Source: Sphingomonadaceae bacterium
GTDB taxonomy: Bacteria; Pseudomonadota; Alphaproteobacteria; Sphingomonadales; Sphingomonadaceae
DNA: 64,000 bases
Assembly (NCBI GenBank): GCA_903642255.1
Contig: CAHJWP010000001.1
Span: forward strand, 1 to 64,000
Direction of reading: 5' to 3'
Part shown: positions 10,958-19,181 of the stretch, piece after piece
How the letters are laid out: every line of letters begins with the position of its first letter
How positions within the stretch are numbered: position 1 is the stretch's first letter
Program-made: the position numbers and the translations under genes
Notes under the pieces: generated by a model
The model's database searches: none
Told to the model about the DNA's origin: nothing
What the model saw: the letters and a program-made list of their open reading frames with translations, nothing else

Positions 10958-12544
10958 ATGGCTGGCAACGATTGGCTCGACCGGGAGCGGACCGTCGCCG
11001 GTCCCGGGTTCAACCGCTGGCTGGTGCCGCCCTGCGCGCTGGCGATCCATTTGTGCATCGGCATGGCGTACGGCTTCAGCGTGTTCTGGCTGCCGCTGGC
11101 CCACGCGATCGGCATCGGCGAGCCGGTGGTGTGCAAGGGCATGAGCCTCGCCACGGCGCTGACGACGACGACGTGCGACTGGCGGGTCAGCGATCTGGTG
11201 TGGACCTACACCCTGTTCTTCGTCGTCCTTGGCGCGGCGGCGGCGGTGTGGGGCGGCTGGCTCGAACGCGTCGGGCCGCGCAAGGCGGGCGTCGTCGCGG
11301 CGTTCGCCTGGTGCGGCGGGATGGGGATCGCGGCGATCGGCGTGGCGGTCCACCAATTGTGGCTGATCTGGCTCGGCTCGGGGCTGATCGGCGGGATCGG
11401 GCTGGGACTGGGCTACATCTCGCCGGTGTCGACGCTGATCAAGTGGTTCCCCGACCGGCGGGGGCTGGCGACCGGCATGGCGATCATGGGCTTCGGCGGC
11501 GGCGCGCTGATCGGAAGCCCGCTCGCCGACCGGCTGATGAAGCATTTCGCCAGCGCCACGGGCGTCGGCGTGTGGCAGACCTTCCTCGTTCTCGCCGCCG
11601 GCTACTTCGTGTACATGATGGCCGGCGCACTCGGCTACCGCGTCCCGCCCGAGGGCTACGTCCCCGCCGGCTGGACCGCGCCGGCGACAGCCGCGAGCCG
11701 CTTCGACGTCGCGCTCGCCGACGCGCACCGGACGCCGCAGTTCTGGCTGATCTGGAGCGTGCTGCTGCTCAACGTCGCCGCCTCGATCGGCATCATCGGC
11801 GTCGCCTCGCCGATGCTGCAGGAGCTGTTCGGCGGCCGGCTGATCGGCGATGCGGCCACCCTGTTCACCGGCTTCGACGCGGAGCAGAAGAAGGCGGCGG
11901 CGACGGTCGGCGCGGGCTTCGTCGGGATCATCAGCCTGTTCAACATCGGCGGCCGCTTCTTCTGGGCGGCGCTGTCGGATGCCATCGGCCGCAAGGCGCT
12001 GTACGCGGTGATGACGGCGCTCGGGGCCCTGCTCTACGGCCTCGCCGCGCCGGCGTTCGCCGCGACGGCCCTTGCGCTGTTCATCCTGACCTTCGCGGTC
12101 ATCGCGTCGATGTACGGCGGCGGGTTCGCCGCGGTCCCGGCCTATCTCGCCGACACGTTCGGGACGAAGTACGTCGGCGCGATCCACGGCCGGCTGCTCA
12201 CCGCGTGGTCGCTCGCCGGGATCGTCGGGCCGCTGTTCGTCGCCGGGGTGCGCGACGCGCGGATCGCGGCGGGGGTGCCGCGCGAGGCGGTCTACACGCC
12301 GATCTACTACGGCCTCGCGGCCCTGCTGGCGCTCGCCTTCGTCCTCAACCTGTTCGTCCGCCCGGTCGCGGCGAAGTGGCACATGGCGGCGGAGACGGCC
12401 GTCCCCAGCCCGGCGGCCGCGACCGTCGCCGGTCACACCGGCGGCCTCGACCTGCGCGTCGCGCTGGCCTGGGCCGCGGTCGGCGTGCCGATCGCGTGGG
12501 GCGTCTACATGGCGGTACTGAAGGCGGCGGTGCTGGTCCGCTAA
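10958..12544 (+). CDS. OFA-family MFS transporter
   Basis: A 528-residue inner-membrane carrier of the oxalate/formate antiporter (OFA) branch of the major facilitator superfamily. About 12 to 14 transmembrane segments are visible. The MFS loop signatures are GWLERVGPRKAG (loop 2-3) and the glycine-rich GSGLIGGIGLGLGYISPVSTLIKWFPDR typical of OFA members. Large periplasmic or cytoplasmic insertions (TALTTTTCDWRVSD, AEQKKAAATVGAGF) fit the longer OFA subgroup. The substrate, presumably a small carboxylate, is not determinable. GGGGG precedes the ATG at 10958. Its TAA overlaps the stop codon of the convergent antitoxin gene. Confidence 0.88.
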   Translation: MAGNDWLDRERTVAGPGFNRWLVPPCALAIHLCIGMAYGFSVFWLPLAHAIGIGEPVVCKGMSLATALTTTTCDWRVSDLVWTYTLFFVVLGAAAAVWGGWLERVGPRKAGVVAAFAWCGGMGIAAIGVAVHQLWLIWLGSGLIGGIGLGLGYISPVSTLIKWFPDRRGLATGMAIMGFGGGALIGSPLADRLMKHFASATGVGVWQTFLVLAAGYFVYMMAGALGYRVPPEGYVPAGWTAPATAASRFDVALADAHRTPQFWLIWSVLLLNVAASIGIIGVASPMLQELFGGRLIGDAATLFTGFDAEQKKAAATVGAGFVGIISLFNIGGRFFWAALSDAIGRKALYAVMTALGALLYGLAAPAFAATALALFILTFAVIASMYGGGFAAVPAYLADTFGTKYVGAIHGRLLTAWSLAGIVGPLFVAGVRDARIAAGVPREAVYTPIYYGLAALLALAFVLNLFVRPVAAKWHMAAETAVPSPAAATVAGHTGGLDLRVALAWAAVGVPIAWGVYMAVLKAAVLVR

Positions 12545-12834
12545 ACGAGGTCGACCCGCAACTCGCGCCCGACGGTTTTTGCCGCGCGGGTCAGTGTTTC
12601 GAGCGTTACGCCCTGTTCGTCGGGGTCGAGCACCCGGTCGAGCTGCTTGCGGCTCGTGTTCATCAATTTCGCCATGGCGACTTTGGTCAGTTTGCGCTCG
12701 CGCATCGCCTCGCCGAGCTTGATCGCGATGACGCGCTTGATCGCCGCCGCCGTTGCTTCCTCGCGCGTCCCGATCTCGTCGAGGAACTCGTCGAGGGTGC
12801 CGAAGCCGTCAATCGTCCGAAAACTGTCGGTCAT
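12541..12834 (-). CDS. XRE-type antitoxin (HigA-like)
   Basis: A 97-residue protein with a helix-turn-helix of the Xre/Cro class (LTKVAMAKLMNTSRKQLDRVLDPDE, about residues 48-72). It should neutralise the toxin encoded immediately upstream and autorepress the pair. It starts at ATG 12834, 9 bp after the toxin stop. Toxin-first order is typical of higBA-like systems. Its stop overlaps the stop of the convergent MFS gene by two bases. Confidence 0.85.
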   Translation of the reverse strand: MTDSFRTIDGFGTLDEFLDEIGTREEATAAAIKRVIAIKLGEAMRERKLTKVAMAKLMNTSRKQLDRVLDPDEQGVTLETLTRAAKTVGRELRVDLV

Positions 12835-12843
12835 TCGACCATC

Positions 12844-13179
12844 CTATCTAAACTGTTTGCGGCGCTGCTCCGCCAACCTGATCTCGGCGACAGGCGTCGC
12901 GCGCGTCTTCTTGATGAAGCCGCTGACGATGACCAGCGCCTGCGATTCGGCGCTGAAGAAGAACAGTAACCGCGCTTCACGCTTCGACGGCAGCGAGCTC
13001 CGTAACTCCCACAATCCCGAACCCAGTGATTTGCAAAGCGGAGGACCGATCGGGAACCCCAGCTGGACGACTTTCAGGTCCTCGCCGATGACCTTCTGAT
13101 CAGGCTTGGGCTGTTCGCGGATGAAATCGCGGACGACATCACCCCCAACCGGTGTCTGGTAAAAAACGACCTGCAACAT
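12844..13179 (-). CDS. RelE/Gp49-type toxin of a type II toxin-antitoxin pair
   Basis: A 111-residue basic protein of the phage-derived Gp49-like/HigB group in the RelE superfamily, ribosome-dependent mRNA interferases. Conserved features are GPPLCKSLGSGLWELRS, the basic strand KREARLLFFF and the helix GFIKKTRATPVAEIRLAEQR. It is the first gene of the pair with the downstream XRE antitoxin. The target and cleavage specificity are not readable from sequence. Confidence 0.88.
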   Translation of the reverse strand: MLQVVFYQTPVGGDVVRDFIREQPKPDQKVIGEDLKVVQLGFPIGPPLCKSLGSGLWELRSSLPSKREARLLFFFSAESQALVIVSGFIKKTRATPVAEIRLAEQRRKQFR

Positions 13180-13194
13180 TCTTGAATCCCTGGT

Positions 13195-13290
13195 TCATGT
13201 CTATCTCTTTTCCGATTGGCACCGCCGCTGAAGCGGGAGTTTTATGTACCATATATGATGCACAATGTAAGGCTATTCTTGGAGTGCCCG
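13195..13290 (-). promoter_or_regulatory. AT-rich promoter/operator region of the toxin-antitoxin pair
   Basis: A markedly AT-rich patch in GC-rich DNA upstream of the toxin gene. It contains an imperfect dyad around TGTACCATATATGATGCACA, and TTGTGC is available as a -35-like box reading leftward. An Xre antitoxin would be expected to bind such a dyad. This is inferred from position and base composition only. Confidence 0.35.
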
Positions 13291-13337
13291 GATCGTGAAT
13301 GTTGCACCTCGTTTCACCTCCGCCCATACTCACGCTC

Positions 13338-15224
13338 ATGAAAACCCTCGCCGTCGCCCTGCTCCTCGCCACCCCGGCCCTCGCCGCGCCGCCCGTCGCG
13401 ATTCTGCCGGCGATCACCCCCGACATTCCGGCGCATTTCGTCAACCCGACCGTCGCCGCCAACGCCGATTACGTGAAGCGCGAGGTCGAGATCCCGATGC
13501 GCGACGGCGTCACGCTGCACACGGTCATCGTCGTGCCCAAGGGCGCGCACGACGCGCCGATCATGCTGACGCGGACGCCGTACCACGCCGACAAGCGCGC
13601 CAACCGCAACGACAGCCCGTCGATGGCCGCCGAACTGGCGCAGGGCGACGAGGGCTTCGTCGCCGCCGGCTATATCCGCGTGTTCCAGGACGTCCGCGGC
13701 AAGTACAGGTCGAACGGCGACTACGTCATGGTCCGGCCGGTGCGCGGCCCGTTGAACCCGACGAAGGTCGATCACGGCACCGACGCGTGGGACACGATCG
13801 ACTGGCTGGTCAAACACGTCCCCGAGAGTAACGGCCGCGTCGGCATGATCGGCTCGAGCTACGAGGGCTTCACCGTCTTGATGGCGTTGACCGATCCGCA
13901 CCCGGCGCTGAAGGTCGCCGTGCCGATGTCGCCGATGGTCGACGGGTGGCGGGGCGACGACTGGTTCCACAACGGCGCGTTCCGCCAGAACAGCTGGAGC
14001 TACCACGCCGGCCAGACCGAGGCGAAGGGCGAGGGCAACGCGATCGCCACCGGCGTCTACGACGATTACGACGCCTATCTGCGCGCCGGATCGAGCGGCG
14101 ACTACGCCCGCAAGTACGGTGTCGCCGACCTGCCCTTCTCGCAGAAGGTCATGCAGCACCCGGCCTACGACAGCTTCTGGTCGGAGCAGGCGCTCGACAA
14201 GACGCTGGCTGCCCACCCGCCGAAGGTGCCGGTGATGCTCGTCGTCGGGGCGTGGGACCAGGAGGACATCTACGGGGCCTATGCCGTCTATGCCGCGCTG
14301 AAGCCGCTCGGCGTCGCGCCGGTCCACCTCGTCGTCGGGCCGTGGCGGCATTCGGGGGCGAACTACGACGGATCGAGCCTTGGGAGCCTGAAGTTCACCG
14401 GCGACACCGCGCTCGAATGGCGGCGCGACGTCCTCCAGCCGTTCCTCGATCATTATCTGCGCGCCGCGGCACCTGCCGCCGATACCCCGCCGGTGTGGGC
14501 GTACGAGACCGGCACCGACCGGTGGCGGCGGCTGGCGACGTGGCCGGCGACGACCGCGCTGACGCCGTTCTACCTGCAGGCCGGCATGGGGCTGGCGGCG
14601 ACGCCGGCGGCGGGCGGCCACGACGACTACCTCAGCGATCCGGCGCATCCCGTGCCGTTCGTCCCGCGGCCGGTGCGGATGGCGGACGGCAACGTGTGGA
14701 AGCCGTGGCTCGTGTCCGACCAGCGCCCGGCGAACGCCCGACCCGACGTGCTGAGCTACACCGGGCCGGTGCTGACCGCGCCGGTCCATATCGCCGGCCA
14801 GACGATGGTCGACCTGTTCGCGTCGACGACCGGCTCCGACGCCGACTGGGTGGTCAAGCTGATCGACGTCTACCCCGACGAGGTGCCGTCGCAGCCCGAG
14901 CTCGGCGGCTATCAGCTGGCGATCGCGCTCGACATCTTCCGCGGGCGCTATCGCGAGTCGCTGTCGACGCCGAGCGCGATCCCGGTCGACGTGGCCCAGC
15001 GGTATCGCTTCGCGCTGCCCAACGCCGACCATGTGTTCCTGCCGGGCCACCGGATCATGGTCCAGATCAGTTCGAGCCTGTTCCCGCTGTACGACCGCAA
15101 CCCGCAGACCTTCGTGCCGAACATCTTCGACGCGACCGCCGGCGACTACCGGACGGCGACGATGCGCGTGCTGCGCGGCGGGACGACGGCCAGTGCGGTC
15201 GATCTGCCGGTGGTGAACGACTGA
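13338..15224 (+). CDS. Secreted CocE/NonD-family hydrolase (X-Pro peptidase S15 type)
   Basis: A 628-residue serine hydrolase related to cocaine esterase, alpha-amino-acid ester hydrolases and X-Pro dipeptidyl peptidases. A signal peptide (MKTLAVALLLATPALAAPP) directs it to the periplasm or outside. The S15 strand VEIPMRDGVTLHTVIVVP, the oxyanion block RTPYHADKR, FQDVRGKYRSNGDY and the nucleophile elbow MIGSSYEG (Ser near residue 170) are all present. The Asp (GAWDQED) and His (GPWRHS) complete the triad. The C-terminal jelly-roll domain characteristic of the family is present. The ATG at 13338 is preferred over an upstream in-frame start because it gives the signal peptide at once. The natural substrate is unknown. 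Confidence 0.9.
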   Translation: MKTLAVALLLATPALAAPPVAILPAITPDIPAHFVNPTVAANADYVKREVEIPMRDGVTLHTVIVVPKGAHDAPIMLTRTPYHADKRANRNDSPSMAAELAQGDEGFVAAGYIRVFQDVRGKYRSNGDYVMVRPVRGPLNPTKVDHGTDAWDTIDWLVKHVPESNGRVGMIGSSYEGFTVLMALTDPHPALKVAVPMSPMVDGWRGDDWFHNGAFRQNSWSYHAGQTEAKGEGNAIATGVYDDYDAYLRAGSSGDYARKYGVADLPFSQKVMQHPAYDSFWSEQALDKTLAAHPPKVPVMLVVGAWDQEDIYGAYAVYAALKPLGVAPVHLVVGPWRHSGANYDGSSLGSLKFTGDTALEWRRDVLQPFLDHYLRAAAPAADTPPVWAYETGTDRWRRLATWPATTALTPFYLQAGMGLAATPAAGGHDDYLSDPAHPVPFVPRPVRMADGNVWKPWLVSDQRPANARPDVLSYTGPVLTAPVHIAGQTMVDLFASTTGSDADWVVKLIDVYPDEVPSQPELGGYQLAIALDIFRGRYRESLSTPSAIPVDVAQRYRFALPNADHVFLPGHRIMVQISSSLFPLYDRNPQTFVPNIFDATAGDYRTATMRVLRGGTTASAVDLPVVND

Positions 15225-15277
15225 CGCGCGGCGGTCGCGTCGCTGCGCCGGGGGGGGCACGCGCGCGGTACCGCGCC

Positions 15278-15299
15278 GCCGCGGACCGGTGTCCGCGGC
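15278..15299 (+). terminator. GC-rich hairpin after the CocE-type hydrolase
   Basis: A perfect 9-bp stem, GCCGCGGAC / GTCCGCGGC, with a CGGT loop, 53 bp past the stop of the hydrolase gene. No T-run follows, so termination is plausible but not proven. Confidence 0.45.
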
Positions 15300-15390
15300 T
15301 GATGCGGGGATGTCCGCGGGGGACGATTGAAAACAGGGGCGAATTTCCCGCGCCGGCCGGGGCGGCAGGCGAACCGAAAAGGTTCATGCA

Positions 15391-16038
15391 ATGACGCCGG
15401 ACAGGGCCGAAAGCTTCTTCGCGCGGCTGTCGGCGGGCAATCCGGCCCCGGCCACCGAACTCGACTACACCGACGCCTTCACCCTGCTCGTCGCGGTCGT
15501 CCTGTCGGCGCAAGCCACTGATATCGGGGTCAATCGCGCGACGAAAGGCCTGTTCGCCGCCGCGAGCACGCCCGCGGCGATGGTCGCATTGGGCGAGGAC
15601 GGCATCCGCCACCACATCCGCACCATCGGCCTGTTCAACACCAAGGCGAAGAACGTGCTCGCCCTCAGCGCCGCCCTGCTGACGCGCCACGAGGGCCGGG
15701 TCCCCCACGACCGCGACGCCCTCGAGGCGCTGCCCGGCGTCGGCCGCAAGACGGCAAATGTCGTGTTGAATGAGATATTTGGCGACGAAACCTGCGCCGT
15801 CGACACGCACATCTTCCGTGTCGCCAACCGCACCGGCCTCGCTCCGGGGACGACCCCCCGGGCGGTCGAGGACGGCCTGATGACAGTGATCCCGGCGGCG
15901 TACCGGCGGCACGCCCACCACTGGCTGCTGCTCCATGGCCGCTATGTCTGCCTCGCCCGGCGGCCGAAGTGCTGGACGTGCGTCGTTCGCGACCTTTGCG
16001 CCTATCCGGCCAAGACGCCGGAACCCATGGGGCAATAG
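15391..16038 (+). CDS. nth: Endonuclease III
   Basis: Bifunctional DNA glycosylase/AP lyase of base-excision repair acting on oxidised pyrimidines. The helix-hairpin-helix with catalytic Lys is LPGVGRKTANVVLNEIFG. The catalytic Asp is in CAVDTHIFRVANR. The [4Fe-4S] loop has the canonical spacing C-x6-C-x2-C-x5-C in CLARRPKCWTCVVRDLC. At 215 residues it is normal length. It starts at ATG 15391 and appears to be transcribed alone. Confidence 0.95.
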   Translation: MTPDRAESFFARLSAGNPAPATELDYTDAFTLLVAVVLSAQATDIGVNRATKGLFAAASTPAAMVALGEDGIRHHIRTIGLFNTKAKNVLALSAALLTRHEGRVPHDRDALEALPGVGRKTANVVLNEIFGDETCAVDTHIFRVANRTGLAPGTTPRAVEDGLMTVIPAAYRRHAHHWLLLHGRYVCLARRPKCWTCVVRDLCAYPAKTPEPMGQ

Positions 16039-16130
16039 CAGATGGTTAAGGGCGGGTTCAGTGGTGCTTGCCTAAGGTCGTTTCCTAGTATCTAGTTGCG
16101 TTGCGTCGAATCATTTGGTCGAAGGTGTAC

Positions 16131-16529
16131 GTGAACCGTTGGCTTATCATTGCCGGGGTGACGATCGTAGCCGCATGTAGTGGCACGCAGTCGGGTAAGC
16201 CTCCGGTCGCAGCAGCAGTTGCCGCCGATGTTCCGCCCAAGGCGACGGCGATTACCCGCTCCTGCGTCGAACTCAACCGCATTCGCGAAGCCCGCGTCGT
16301 CGACGACCGGACGATCGACTTCTACCTGAGCGGACGGCAGGTGCTGCGCAATACGCTGCCTAACGCCTGTCCGCAGCTCGGGTTCGAGAAGGCGTTCACC
16401 TATTCGACGTCGCTCAGCCAATTATGCTCGGTCGACATCATCACCGTAGTGATCCAGGGCGGCGGTCCCCGGACCGGCGCAAGCTGCGGCCTCGGCGCTT
16501 TCGTCCCCTATACCCCGATCCCCAAATAG
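16131..16529 (+). CDS. Small lipoprotein, DUF6491-like
   Basis: A 132-residue lipoprotein. The GTG at 16131 has GAAGG just upstream and gives a type II signal peptide ending in the lipobox VAAC. The mature part has NRIREARVVDDRTIDFYLSG, similar in pattern to the DUF6491 proteins common in sphingomonads. Four further cysteines could form disulfides. The open frame reaches back to 16101, but the lipobox position favours 16131. Function unknown. Confidence 0.7.
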   Translation: MNRWLIIAGVTIVAACSGTQSGKPPVAAAVAADVPPKATAITRSCVELNRIREARVVDDRTIDFYLSGRQVLRNTLPNACPQLGFEKAFTYSTSLSQLCSVDIITVVIQGGGPRTGASCGLGAFVPYTPIPK

Positions 16530-16571
16530 CGTGCTGGCGTCGTCGGGACCGCGCTGTTAAGGAACCTCGAC

Positions 16572-16648
16572 GCACCCGTAGCTCAGCTGGATAGAGCACT
16601 GCCCTCCGAAGGCAGGGGTCAGGGGTTCGAATCCCTTCGGGTGCACCA
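16572..16648 (+). tRNA. tRNA-Arg (anticodon CCG)
   Basis: A complete cloverleaf with genome-encoded CCA. The acceptor GCACCCG pairs with CGGGTGC. The D arm GCTC...GAGC, the anticodon stem CTGCC/GGCAG with loop CTCCGAA (anticodon CCG at 16606-16608) and a T loop TTCGAAT are present. tRNA genes are frequent integration sites, but no second copy of its 3' end is visible in the window. Confidence 0.97.
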
Positions 16649-17177
16649 CTTTTCAAAGACTTAGCCTCAGGCCGCCCAAGGGGTACGGAAAACGTACGAA
16701 AAACCTGTTCGGACGATCTGGGATAAAGGAGGCTCGCGGCGCGGCGACTCGTGAGCGCCATCCGCCTTGAGATTTCGGCAGTCTCGTGAATCGCTCACAC
16801 TGACAGCGACGTGGGAGCCGACAGCGGGGTCCTGTTTGCTGCGTGATGACTTTGATCGATATGGTCGTTCGCTGTCTCGGTCGTCAGGTCGCATTGACCA
16901 TCCATCCCGTCGCGCACTTTGACCGATCGATTGATCATCGCGTTCTCGAGTTCGCCCGCGTCGGTATACGTGCGCAATAAGGCGCCCGCGGGGATGGTCT
17001 GCACTTCGATACCCTGGCCCAGCGTCCGCCGGATCAGTCTGGGCGACGAACTGGTTCGCTTTGAGCACCCGAGGTGCAAGCGTCTGCTGACGATCGAACC
17101 AGGATTCGGTACTGGCCCGTCGCAACCGTAACAAGTCAAACTATCAAATATCGGGATCAAATATCTAGCATTCGGTT
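16649..17177. other. Gene-poor stretch downstream of tRNA-Arg
   Basis: About 530 bp with no frame I can match to a family. A leftward frame (16795-17271) is open for 158 codons, but its composition is unlike its neighbours and it overlaps the next gene. Such a desert immediately 3' of a tRNA gene can be what remains of an old integration, but no integrase motif (R...H-x-x-R...Y) can be read. Confidence 0.35.
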
Positions 17178-17570
17178 CTACAGGCTGGGTCGACCCGCAC
17201 CAATGACGAAATAGTCGAGCGTCGCCGCGGTCAGCATATCGGATGCATCGGTCGTCAGATGGACTGTCCAATGCTCCTCCCCAAGAACGCCACCCTCGAC
17301 GTGGACGACTTCTGCAAAATCACAGAGAATTGCCCCGTTTCGCGGGCCCTTGGCGCACCGCATATCGGCACGGCGCAGACGCTCACGCGCGTCGGGCAGC
17401 GGCAGGCCCGGTGGAAGCTGGGTTGATACGAACTCGTGCGCCGCGTTGAGGCCGCGATCGAGCGGCATCAACTCAGCGTCGCGAAAGGTGAAGCCGCCGT
17501 GCGCCCGCGCGACAAGTGGCGCGGCAACCAACGCTGCTAAGACGGCAAGAATCCGGAGAGAATTTCGCAC
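17178..17570 (-). CDS. Exported hypothetical protein
   Basis: A 130-residue protein with a clear Sec signal peptide (RNSLRILAVLAALVAAPLVARA, GTG start at 17570). The mature domain of about 107 residues contains two cysteines (ADMRCAKG and GAILCDFAEV), which could form a disulfide, and WTVHLTTDASDMLTAATLDYFV near the end. It belongs to no family I recognise. It lies downstream of the RND efflux operon on the same strand across 138 bp, so it may or may not be co-transcribed. Confidence 0.65.
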   Translation of the reverse strand: MRNSLRILAVLAALVAAPLVARAHGGFTFRDAELMPLDRGLNAAHEFVSTQLPPGLPLPDARERLRRADMRCAKGPRNGAILCDFAEVVHVEGGVLGEEHWTVHLTTDASDMLTAATLDYFVIGAGRPSL

Positions 17571-17708
17571 CTTGGTTCGCCTGCATCTAACCGACAGATC
17601 GCGCGATCGTGCGCCTGTCCACCCGGCTTATTGCCGGGACGAGTGCCCGTTGTGACGCCGACGGTTGGTGCCAACGGGGGCCGGTGACCGGCAAGGCGCG
17701 AGTGGTAT

Positions 17709-19181
17709 TCACAGTGCTGCCGCCGTGCTTCTCGGGCCCTGGGCATCAACCGGCTGGACCCACCCCCCGCCGGTCGCGCCGATGAGATTAACGCTCGTCT
17801 GCAGCCGCCGCCCTCGAAGAACGATCGCAGCGCGTCGCGTCCGCAACGCGGTGGTCTGCGCCGTTACGACGTCGAGATAGGTCGAGGCCCCTTCGACATA
17901 GCGGTGGAGCGACAGCTGTTCGGTGATCCCCGCCTGCCGGACCGCTTCGTCCTCGGCCGCCGCCTCGTCGGCGAGGTGGGCCGACAAGGCGAGATCGTCC
18001 TCGACCTCCTGGAACGCCTGCAACACGGTCGCGCGGTACTCGTCGGCGGCGAGTTCGCGGGCCGCACGGGCGATGGCCAGCTGGGCGCGGCGGCGGCCGC
18101 CGTCGAGCAGGGCCAGCACCGCTCCCGGACCGATCGACCACAGGGTGTTGCCGCCGGTAAGCAACGGGCCGCCGGTGTTCTGGAAGCCGCCCGACCCGCC
18201 GAGCGTGATCGCCGGGAAGAAGGCGGCGCGGGCGACGCCGATCTCGGCGTTGGCCGCGGCGACACGGCGCTCGGCGGCGGCGACATCTGGCCGCCGCTCG
18301 AGCAGGGTCGAGGGCACGCCGACCGGGGTCGCAGGAATCGGCAACGCCGCCGGGGCCGCAGCCAGCGTGAACGACGAGGCGGGAGTGCCGACGAGGCTGG
18401 CGATGGCGTGTTCGATCAGTGCGCGCGAGGCAACGACGTCGTCCCGTTCGGCCTCCGCCTCTTTGAGCTGGGCTCCCGACCGGCTGGTGTCGAGGCCGGA
18501 AGCGATCCCGCCCTCGAAACGGCGGCGGTTGAGGACGTCGGCCTGGGCATAGGCGGCGACGGTATCTTCGAGCAGCTTCAGCTCCTGATCGTATCCGCGC
18601 AGCCGCATGTATTGTGTCGCGACCTCCCCCTGCAGGCTGAGCTTGATCGCGGCGACGTCGGCATCGCTCGCCTGCGCGGCTGCCCGGCCCGCGGCGACGG
18701 CGTTGCGGACGCGACCCCACAGGTCGAGTTCGTAGCTGAACATGCCACTGATGGTGTTCGCACCGTAGAAGCTCGGCTGGTCGGCACTGCGCAGGGGGCG
18801 GTTGTCCGATTGCCGGTTGCGGGTAAAGCTGGTGTCGATCTCAGCCTGCGGTCCCGCGCCGGCCTCCGCGACCGCGAGATAGGCCTGCGCCTGGTCGTAG
18901 CGCGACAGGGCACCTGCGAGCGTCGAGTTGGCGGCGGCGACGCGGGCCTCCAGACCGTTGAGGACCGGATCGTCGAACACCGTCCACCAGTCGCCGCGCG
19001 GCCGGGTGTCGGCGGGATCGGCGATGCGCCACGGCCCGCCCTCCTTGAACGCCGGCGGGACGTCGATCGCCGGCCGGGCATAGGGAGGAGCGAGCGAGCA
19101 GCCTGCGACGCTCGCCAACGCCAGCATCGCGCCGAGTCGGGCAGCAACCCGAGTCACCGCCGACCTAGCCACGGCCGGCAA
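17709..19181 (-). CDS. NodT-family outer-membrane efflux lipoprotein
   Basis: The outer-membrane channel (OprM/NodT type, TolC superfamily) of a tripartite RND pump. The N-terminus is a lipoprotein signal with lipobox SVAGC, then SLAPPYARPAIDVPPAF as in NodT proteins. Two outer-membrane-efflux repeats follow, with the long helices PDVAAAERRVAAANAEIGVARAAFFP and the conserved DVVTAQTTAL near the end. The frame opens at TTG 19181. A GTG at 19172 in frame may be the actual start. It overlaps the end of the adaptor gene, consistent with one operon. Confidence 0.9.
   Translation of the reverse strand: MPAVARSAVTRVAARLGAMLALASVAGCSLAPPYARPAIDVPPAFKEGGPWRIADPADTRPRGDWWTVFDDPVLNGLEARVAAANSTLAGALSRYDQAQAYLAVAEAGAGPQAEIDTSFTRNRQSDNRPLRSADQPSFYGANTISGMFSYELDLWGRVRNAVAAGRAAAQASDADVAAIKLSLQGEVATQYMRLRGYDQELKLLEDTVAAYAQADVLNRRRFEGGIASGLDTSRSGAQLKEAEAERDDVVASRALIEHAIASLVGTPASSFTLAAAPAALPIPATPVGVPSTLLERRPDVAAAERRVAAANAEIGVARAAFFPAITLGGSGGFQNTGGPLLTGGNTLWSIGPGAVLALLDGGRRRAQLAIARAARELAADEYRATVLQAFQEVEDDLALSAHLADEAAAEDEAVRQAGITEQLSLHRYVEGASTYLDVVTAQTTALRTRRAAIVLRGRRLQTSVNLIGATGGGWVQPVDAQGPRSTAAAL

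Noticed and set aside
13314-15260. 648-codon open frame on the minus strand
   Set aside because: Antisense shadow of the CocE/NonD hydrolase with no recognisable domain.
16441-16761. Protein containing [20 protein letters not shown]
   Set aside because: This is the well-known spurious translation across the reverse strand of a tRNA gene.
16795-17271. 158-codon leftward frame that could be an integrase remnant
   Set aside because: No tyrosine-recombinase motif, odd composition, and overlap with the better-supported exported protein gene.
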